Shown here piece by piece: positions 38,434 to 43,675 of a stretch of 43,675 nt of DNA. The position numbers and the translations under genes are program-made. Position 1 is the stretch's first letter; each line of letters opens with the position of its first letter. The notes beneath the pieces were generated by a model. The model was not told where the DNA came from, did not search any database, and saw only the letters and a program-made list of their open reading frames with translations. The DNA lies in assembly GCA_023622055.1 (NCBI GenBank), contig JAMNZY010000229.1, positions 1 through 43,675 of the forward strand. The letters run 5' to 3'. The stretch comes from Bacillota bacterium (GTDB lineage: Bacteria; Bacillota; Thermosediminibacteria; Thermosediminibacterales; Tepidanaerobacteraceae).

Positions 38434-39585
38434 TTACAAAGATTCTATATACAACTTTCTAGCGTCATCTAAAGTCATTTCCCGAGGACTTGATTTAAAA
38501 TTGTGAAATGAGTTATTGTAAGCGTTTTGTGCCAGTTTTTCAATGTCCTCTTCCCCGATGCCAAAGGCCGATATCCTTATTGGCAAGTCCAGACTTTTCA
38601 GGAAAGTTTCAAAAGCCTCAATGCCTTTTTCAGCTACTTCAATATCAGACATACCTTCACCTTTGACTCCAAGTATTCTAGCAACCTTTGCAAGTTTCTC
38701 CGCAGCTTCGGGAATTGAAAATCTCAAGAACGCCAATGAAACTGAAGCAAGAGTTTCGCCGTGAGGAATGTCATAATATGCGCTGATAGGATGCCCTAGA
38801 GCGTGAATTCCGCAATTACCGGCAAGATTTATGGCAATGCCAGCAATGGTATTTGCCCAGGCCATCCGTTCCCGATACTCAATATTGCGTCCATCATCAT
38901 ATGCACCTTTAAGATTTTCTACAACTAGGCGCATTCCCTCAAGGGATAGCGGTTCGCTAAGAGGATGGCTTCTTTTGCTGAGATAAGATTCCATACAATG
39001 GAAAAACACGTCAATACCTGTGGACGCCGTTACCTTTTTAGGAACAGTCAACATCAGTTCCGGGTCTATAATTGAAATCTTGGGGTAAGTACTTGGTGCT
39101 GAAAGTGCCTTTTTAGCGTAGGTTTCCGGATTTGTCAAAACAGCATTTTTATTGGCTTCGCTGCCTGTTCCTGCAGTGGTGGTTATTAGAGCTATGGGAA
39201 GAGCTTCTCCTGCCGGCTGAGCCCCTAAGTAGTCGGCAATGGAACCTTCCTGTTTTACTCCAAAGGCGATGGCCTTGGCAGAGTCCATGGGACTTCCTCC
39301 GCCTAAACCAATAACAAAATCTACTTTGTTTTCTCGGGCAAGTTTTACTCCCTTGTCAATGGTAGTTGTCAGAGGATTAGGCTCAATTTCGTCAAATAAA
39401 ACCCAATCAATTCCCTCTTTTTCCAAACTCTTTGTTACCAAGTCAAGGAAACCTGCTTTTTTTGCACTGGATCTGCCAGTGACTATTAAAGCTTTGTTGC
39501 CTAGAGATTTTACATATGCCCCTGTTTCCTTTGCTTTTCCGCGACCAAAAATTAAATGGGCAGGCATATAATAACTAAAGTCCAA
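38434..39585 (-). CDS. Iron-containing alcohol dehydrogenase
   Basis: A 383-aa group III (Fe-type) alcohol dehydrogenase. GLGGGSPMDSAKA near residue 95 binds NAD(P), and metal ligands appear as the Asp in TGIDVFFHCMES and the histidines in GIHALGHPISAYYDIPHGE near 260. The likely start is TTG at 39585, because GGAGG is found eight bases before it; the ATG at 39600 contains this ribosome site within its own codons and has only A/T upstream. It interconverts an alcohol and an aldehyde; substrate unknown (butanol, propanediol and others occur in the family). An IclR-family gene is directly upstream in the same operon. Confidence 0.88.
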   Translation of the reverse strand: MDFSYYMPAHLIFGRGKAKETGAYVKSLGNKALIVTGRSSAKKAGFLDLVTKSLEKEGIDWVLFDEIEPNPLTTTIDKGVKLARENKVDFVIGLGGGSPMDSAKAIAFGVKQEGSIADYLGAQPAGEALPIALITTTAGTGSEANKNAVLTNPETYAKKALSAPSTYPKISIIDPELMLTVPKKVTASTGIDVFFHCMESYLSKRSHPLSEPLSLEGMRLVVENLKGAYDDGRNIEYRERMAWANTIAGIAINLAGNCGIHALGHPISAYYDIPHGETLASVSLAFLRFSIPEAAEKLAKVARILGVKGEGMSDIEVAEKGIEAFETFLKSLDLPIRISAFGIGEEDIEKLAQNAYNNSFHNFKSSPREMTLDDARKLYIESL

Positions 39586-39616
39586 TGACAACACCTCCAT
39601 TTTTTAAAAAATTTTT

Positions 39617-40396
39617 TTAAATTTTAAAGTCTTCCCCTTTCCATCCCATTCTTCGGGATATTTTTTTGGCACATTCCACCACATTTTCAGCGATTTCCTG
39701 TATCTTTTCCTGGGTTATTGTGACGGTGGGCCCTGATACACTTATGGCGCCAATCACTTTACCAGTATAATCGAAAATGGGAGCACCTACGCAGCGAATG
39801 CCTTTTTCATTTTCTTCATCATCTACTGCAAAACCACTTTCTCTAATCTTTTTTAAATGTTCCATTAATTCCTTTGGCTCGGTAATAGTATTAGCAGAAA
39901 ATTTTGCAAGGCCCCGTTCAATTACTTTTTCGATAAATTTCTCATCAGAAAAAGCTAAAATTGCTTTACCGACTGCTGAAGCGTGAAATGGAGCTATGCG
40001 ACCTATCTGTGAATGCATGCGGATTGTTTTATTGCTGTCCAGTTTGTCTATATAAATTGCTCTATAGCCATCAGGCACTACTAAGTGCACTGTTTCATTG
40101 ACTTTTTCAGAAAGCTCTTTTAGTAAGTCGTGAGCCTCATGGCGAATATCCATTCGCTCAAGAATGGCTCCTCCCAGAAATAGAAGCTTCATTCCCAAGC
40201 GGTATTTATCAGATGATGCACTTTGCTCTACATACCCCAGATTAAGCAGAGTGGTTAACATGCGGTGAACGGTGCTTTTATGCAAACCCACTCTATTGGC
40301 AAGTTCTGTGACTCCTAAACCTTCTTTTTCTGTAGCAAGCTCTTCCAAAATTATCATTGCCCTTTTTACGGATTGAACTGTATTTTCTTGAATCAT
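39617..40396 (-). CDS. IclR-family transcriptional regulator
   Basis: A 259-aa regulator. The winged helix-turn-helix is LGVTELANRVGLHKSTVHRML (about 27-47), and the effector domain has the IclR hallmarks FHASAVGKAILAF near 138 and VDDEENEKGIRCVGAPIFD near 200. It is 31 bases upstream of the alcohol dehydrogenase start and divergent from the MFS gene. An imperfect inverted repeat 36-56 bases before its start is a likely operator for autoregulation and for control of the divergent transporter. The effector is probably related to the alcohol or acid handled by these two neighbours. Confidence 0.92.
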   Translation of the reverse strand: MIQENTVQSVKRAMIILEELATEKEGLGVTELANRVGLHKSTVHRMLTTLLNLGYVEQSASSDKYRLGMKLLFLGGAILERMDIRHEAHDLLKELSEKVNETVHLVVPDGYRAIYIDKLDSNKTIRMHSQIGRIAPFHASAVGKAILAFSDEKFIEKVIERGLAKFSANTITEPKELMEHLKKIRESGFAVDDEENEKGIRCVGAPIFDYTGKVIGAISVSGPTVTITQEKIQEIAENVVECAKKISRRMGWKGEDFKI

Positions 40397-40431
40397 AATT
40401 TCACCTCAATGCTGGCCTGACTTTCGTTAAA

Positions 40432-40452
40432 GGGTATCAGTATGTGATACTC
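40432..40452. promoter_or_regulatory. Candidate IclR operator
   Basis: GGGTATCA (40432-40439) and TGATACTC (40445-40452), 8-bp arms with one mismatch and 5-bp spacer, between divergent iclR and MFS genes. A second inverted repeat, TTTTTGCC/GGCAAAAA at 40502-40524, lies nearer the MFS promoter and could serve the same or another regulator. Confidence 0.5.
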
Positions 40453-40558
40453 TGTTTCAAGTATTTAATTAGACATATTCTACAAAGATTTACAATATCC
40501 TTTTTTGCCTCCATATGGCAAAAATAGAAATAAACTTTAATGTATGTGCTGATTCTGT

Positions 40559-40564
40559 TATAAT
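40559..40564 (+). promoter_or_regulatory. -10 box of the MFS gene
   Basis: TATAAT, 48 bases before the start codon; the -35 (TTTAAT at 40536) is weak, as for an activated promoter. Confidence 0.5.
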
Positions 40565-40612
40565 ACATTTAAATTTATAGTGTAATGATATTAAATCCTT
40601 AGGGGGGTTGAT

Positions 40613-41833
40613 GTGGGTAAAAGTTGTCAGAATAAAAACTCATTTTTGGTCTTAATGGCTCTTTGCATTGGCTGGACATTGCTTTACGCTGATCGGTCTG
40701 CACTATATCCTCTTCTTTCGGTTATAGGAGAAGATTTTAATCTTACAAATACTATGTTGGGTTCTATAACCAGCAGCTATTTTTTAGTATATGTGACAAT
40801 GCAGATACCTTCAGGTATACTGGCAGACAGACTGGGTAAAAAACGACTTTTGGTACTCACTTTCTTTTTGGCCGGTCTTGCTTTACTTGGCTTTGGTTTG
40901 TTTGCAAAAAGCTACATATCCTTGTTGCTATTTACAGCTTTACACGGGTTTGGCGCAGGTTCTTTTTATCCATCTGCCTATGGAATAATGTTAGATACTG
41001 TTGATTCCAATCACTGGGGCATTGGAGCAGCTATTATCAGTTTAGGAATGTCTTTTGGCCTTGTCCTTGGCCTTGCAGTCAGCGGCCCCATATATTTGCT
41101 CTTTAATAGCTATTCAGGAATATTTATAGCCTTAGCCCTTCTCACTATGTTAGCTGCCCTTGCTTTCAATAGAATGCTTCCTGATGTGTCAAACAACGTA
41201 AACAGTGAAACTAAAAAGACTTTTCCCCTTGCTGAAATTTTTAAAAACAGGAATCTTATGTTTATTAATCTGGCTCAATTTTGTGCTCTATACGGCTACT
41301 GGACTTCCGTAACCTGGGGTGCAACATTTTTTCAGGAAGAACGTGGCATAAGTATGGAACTTGCAGGTCTTTTTGTAGCTATTGTAGGCATTAGTGCTAT
41401 AATTCCAAGTCTAGTAATCAGCCGAATTTCTGATAAGTTAGGTCGAAAAAAAATCGCACTATTATTATTTCCCCTTGGGTCAATCACTATTTTTCTAATG
41501 GCTTACGCACAGTCAAATATGGCCATTATACTATCACTGATAGCTTACGGGATATTTGGAAAATCATCCTGGGATCCTGTAGCAGTGGCTTGGGCTGGCA
41601 GCCATGCAACGGCAATGGATAAAGACGCAGTGGGCACAGCCATGGGAGTATTTAATTTTACTGGCATGATGTCAGCAGTTGTTGCTCCAGTTGTGACTGG
41701 ATTCATAAAAGATATTACAGGTTCACTGGTGGCGGCATATTATGTGGCAGCTCTAGTATCTTTGCTGGGAGGCATTTTGGTAATATTCGTCCCAGAAAAG
41801 CCTAAGGAATTCCTGCTAGAAACCGCTGTTTGA
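40613..41833 (+). CDS. Major facilitator superfamily transporter
   Basis: A 406-aa membrane protein with 12 predicted spans. The ADRLGKKR loop (about 68-75) is the MFS signature between helices 2 and 3, and SRISDKLGRKK is its counterpart in the second half. The N-terminal YADRSALYPLLSVIGEDFNLTNTMLG pattern, found in anion:cation symporters for organic acids, suggests carboxylate transport. The start is GTG after AGGGGGG. It diverges from iclR, which probably controls it, so it may carry the acid or alcohol precursor linked to the dehydrogenase. Confidence 0.88.
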   Translation: MGKSCQNKNSFLVLMALCIGWTLLYADRSALYPLLSVIGEDFNLTNTMLGSITSSYFLVYVTMQIPSGILADRLGKKRLLVLTFFLAGLALLGFGLFAKSYISLLLFTALHGFGAGSFYPSAYGIMLDTVDSNHWGIGAAIISLGMSFGLVLGLAVSGPIYLLFNSYSGIFIALALLTMLAALAFNRMLPDVSNNVNSETKKTFPLAEIFKNRNLMFINLAQFCALYGYWTSVTWGATFFQEERGISMELAGLFVAIVGISAIIPSLVISRISDKLGRKKIALLLFPLGSITIFLMAYAQSNMAIILSLIAYGIFGKSSWDPVAVAWAGSHATAMDKDAVGTAMGVFNFTGMMSAVVAPVVTGFIKDITGSLVAAYYVAALVSLLGGILVIFVPEKPKEFLLETAV

Positions 41834-41845
41834 GGATTTTATACG

Positions 41846-41876
41846 GCTCTAGCTTAAATTTTGCTAGAGCTTTTTT
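41846..41876 (+). terminator. Terminator of the MFS gene
   Basis: GCTCTAGC (41846-41853) and GCTAGAGC (41863-41870) with a 9-base loop and a run of six T. Confidence 0.92.
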
Positions 41877-41968
41877 AATATATCTGTTAATAAAATTGTG
41901 TGGTATAATCTTCTAGGATGTCTTCTAATGAATTTTATCTACAACTTTAGAAGGGGATGGGATAAATC

Positions 41969-43357
41969 GTGGCAAGTTTAGCAAATCTTTTTTCGCCTAA
42001 AGACATGACTGTGGGAACACCATGGAAGCGAATTGTTGAATTTTCTATTCCTATGCTAATTGGCAACATTGCACAACAGCTTTACAATACCGTTGACTCC
42101 ATTGTCATAGGAAGATATGTGGGTGACAATGCTTTAGCTGCGGTAGGCAACGCCATGCCGGTATTGCACCTTTTATTAGTGCTGTTTGTAGCTGTATCTA
42201 CTGGAGCCAGTATTATGGTCTCCCAGTATTTCGGTGCAAAAGACCGAGAAAAACTTTCCCGAAGCATAGGCATATGCATAACTCTTACCGCAGTTGTATC
42301 TGCAATAATAATGGTATTATCGCCTTTAGTTATTCGACCTATACTTGTTCTCATCAATACACCGGAAACAATTTTAGACTGGTGTGAAGACTATCTTTTA
42401 ATACTATTGGTAGGCAATTGGGGTTTTTCATATTTTAATATATTATCGGGAATACTGCGAGGCCTTGGAGATTCCTTGTCTGCACTGGTGTATTTGCTTA
42501 TTGCCACTATTCTAAATATAGTTTTAGATATATGGTTTGTGGCAAGTTTTAATATGGGGGTACCCGGAGTTGCCCTGGCAACTATAATTGCCCAAATGAT
42601 TTCAGCAGTCCTATGTGTTATTAAACTGAAAAAAATGGACGAGGTATTTGACTTAAACTTAAGTGTGATGAAACCCATAAAAGAATATGTGGTCCAGCTC
42701 TTAAGATTAGGTCTGCCCTCAGGCTTGACTCAAGTTATATTTTCTCTTGCAATGATTACGGTTCAATCTCTTACAAATACCTTTGGGGAAATGATTATCG
42801 CATGTAATGTCATCGTAATGCGGGTAGATGGATTTGCCATGATGCCCAATTTTTCTTTTGGCATGGCTATGACCACATATGCAGGGCAAAATATAGGAGC
42901 AAAAAGGATTGACAGAGTCGAAGAAGGCACACGACAAGGCTTAGTTATAGCTGTTGGAGTTTCAACTGTCATAACGATTATTATCTTGCTTTTTGGCAGG
43001 TATCTCATGAATATCTTCACCGAAACTGCAGAGCTTGTGGATATAAGCATGAGGATGATGCGGATCCTAGCTGTGGGATACGTTGCAATGGCAGTCACCC
43101 AAGTCCTTTCGGGAGTCATGCGAGGCGCAGGAGATACCATAACTCCTATGTGGATTTCTTTAATAACCACAATCTTCCTTAGAGTCCCCATTGCATATGG
43201 GCTTGCTTATCTCACCCGCAGTCCCCAACATCCTAACGGCATGCCAGAGTCAATCTTCATTTCCCTATTAATAGCTTGGGTATTCGGTGCTGTGATAACT
43301 GGATTTTTCTATAAAAAAGGTAATTGGAGAAAAAAGGCCCTACTGGAAAATGTGTAA
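41969..43357 (+). CDS. MATE-family multidrug/Na+ efflux protein
   Basis: A 462-aa protein with about 12 membrane spans. It has the two-fold MATE architecture: the N-half IVEFSIPMLIGNIAQQLYNTVDSIVIGRYVG and the C-half LLRLGLPSGLTQVIFSLAMITVQ resemble each other. GASIMVSQYFGAKDREKLSRS near 79-99 and the later YAGQNIGAKRIDRVEEG are matching loop segments. Such proteins export cationic compounds by Na+ or H+ antiport; the substrate is unknown. The start is GTG with AAGGGG about 12 bases before it; the nearer ATG leads to a stop after two codons. Transcribed alone. Confidence 0.9.
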   Translation: MASLANLFSPKDMTVGTPWKRIVEFSIPMLIGNIAQQLYNTVDSIVIGRYVGDNALAAVGNAMPVLHLLLVLFVAVSTGASIMVSQYFGAKDREKLSRSIGICITLTAVVSAIIMVLSPLVIRPILVLINTPETILDWCEDYLLILLVGNWGFSYFNILSGILRGLGDSLSALVYLLIATILNIVLDIWFVASFNMGVPGVALATIIAQMISAVLCVIKLKKMDEVFDLNLSVMKPIKEYVVQLLRLGLPSGLTQVIFSLAMITVQSLTNTFGEMIIACNVIVMRVDGFAMMPNFSFGMAMTTYAGQNIGAKRIDRVEEGTRQGLVIAVGVSTVITIIILLFGRYLMNIFTETAELVDISMRMMRILAVGYVAMAVTQVLSGVMRGAGDTITPMWISLITTIFLRVPIAYGLAYLTRSPQHPNGMPESIFISLLIAWVFGAVITGFFYKKGNWRKKALLENV

Positions 43358-43367
43358 TTTCGCAAAA

Positions 43368-43416
43368 ACAAAAAGAGCTGAAGGGGTTTTAAAAAAACTT
43401 CTTTGGCTCTTTTTGT
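43368..43416 (+). terminator. Terminator of the MATE gene
   Basis: ACAAAAAGAGC (43368-43378) and GCTCTTTTTGT (43406-43416), with further pairing GAAG/CTTC inside the loop; T-rich 3' arm. Confidence 0.8.
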
Positions 43417-43464
43417 CGTAAAAGGTTGAAAAAAAGCATCAGTTAATTGTTAAGGAGTAATGGT

Positions 43465-43675
43465 ATGAATAGCCTAGGCAAGAAAAGAGATTTGTTGTTT
43501 ATGCTACTTGTTTTGCAAATGTTTCTGCTGTGTTCACTGTTTTTTTTCGGGTCAAAACAGGGAACTGTAAAAGACTACTCAATGTTTTGCGTAGCTTTTC
43601 TTCTGATAATGCTCTCTTTTTATTCAAAACCGGCCATAGGTTTATCTGTGGCTTTATTTGCAGACCTTATATACT
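43465..43675 (+). CDS. Membrane protein, N-terminal part only
   Basis: An open frame starting at ATG with TAAGGAG before it runs off the window after 70 codons. The first residues are basic (NSLGKKRD) and are followed by two or three hydrophobic segments (LLFMLLVLQMFLLCSLFFFG, then YSMFCVAFLLIMLSFY, then IGLSVALFADLIY). I do not recognise the family from this piece; it may be the membrane anchor of a larger enzyme or a small polytopic protein. Confidence 0.65.
   Translation, partial: MNSLGKKRDLLFMLLVLQMFLLCSLFFFGSKQGTVKDYSMFCVAFLLIMLSFYSKPAIGLSVALFADLIY

Noticed and set aside
42763-43191. 142-codon minus-strand frame inside the MATE gene
   Set aside because: Antisense shadow of a well-supported membrane protein with no ribosome site or promoter.

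Overview
The window looks like part of the chromosome of a low-GC, anaerobic, probably spore-forming Firmicute of the class Clostridia. The signs are AT-rich DNA with strong AGGAGG-type ribosome sites, an electron-bifurcating NfnAB pair, rubredoxin with NADH:rubredoxin oxidoreductase, 2-hydroxyacyl-CoA dehydratase activators, a cell-wall GH18 protein and bacterial NHEJ genes. I cannot fix the genus from sequence alone. No insertion sequence, prophage or CRISPR array is visible.

Layout. 1-2306: split NHEJ locus (LigD polymerase part, LigD ligase part, Ku). 2553-4213: purK-purE. 4298-7344: a three-gene operon of dehydratase-activator proteins. 7472-10540: a P-loop/Asp23 protein followed by nfnA-nfnB. 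10756-13420: GH18 protein, DUF2284 protein, a small unknown protein and tRNA-Arg(CCG). 13580-28673: a 15 kb catabolic island on the minus strand with acyl-CoA ligase, KDG kinase, KDPG aldolase, FAD oxidoreductase, a complete Liv-type ABC importer, two paralogous class III CoA-transferases, a MaoC-like protein, a LacI regulator and a Gfo/Idh dehydrogenase. 29026-30242: lgt and a PaaI-type thioesterase. 30365-33395: an opine-dehydrogenase-like gene and a B12-binding protein behind what I read as a ydaO-type (c-di-AMP) riboswitch. 33879-34970: ddl. 35252-38337: rubredoxin-like proteins, rubredoxin reductase and a DUF438/hemerythrin/PAS protein. 38434-41833: iron alcohol dehydrogenase with its IclR regulator and a divergent MFS transporter. 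41969-43675: MATE transporter and the start of a membrane protein.

Two systems stand out. The catabolic island is tied together by at least five perfect and two near-perfect copies of a 14-bp palindrome (TGWAANCGNTNWCA), found at the FAD-oxidoreductase operon, in and upstream of the leader of the MaoC/CoA-transferase/importer operon, next to the lacI promoter and near the second CoA-transferase. It combines CoA activation of an imported acid with 2-keto-3-deoxy-sugar-acid breakdown, a pairing I cannot match to a known pathway. The other is the riboswitch-controlled pair: an opine-type dehydrogenase translationally coupled to a cobalamin-binding protein, under a c-di-AMP-type leader with its own promoter and terminator. 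This suggests a metabolite connected to osmotic or cell-wall homeostasis.

Start codons were reassigned where a ribosome-binding site clearly favours an internal start (Ku, nfnA, nfnB, DUF2284 protein, FAD oxidoreductase, livH, livG, MaoC-like, LacI, lgt, ddl, Fe-ADH and others). Two genes shorter than 60 codons were added by reading: a 52-aa rubredoxin and a 48-aa coiled-coil protein.
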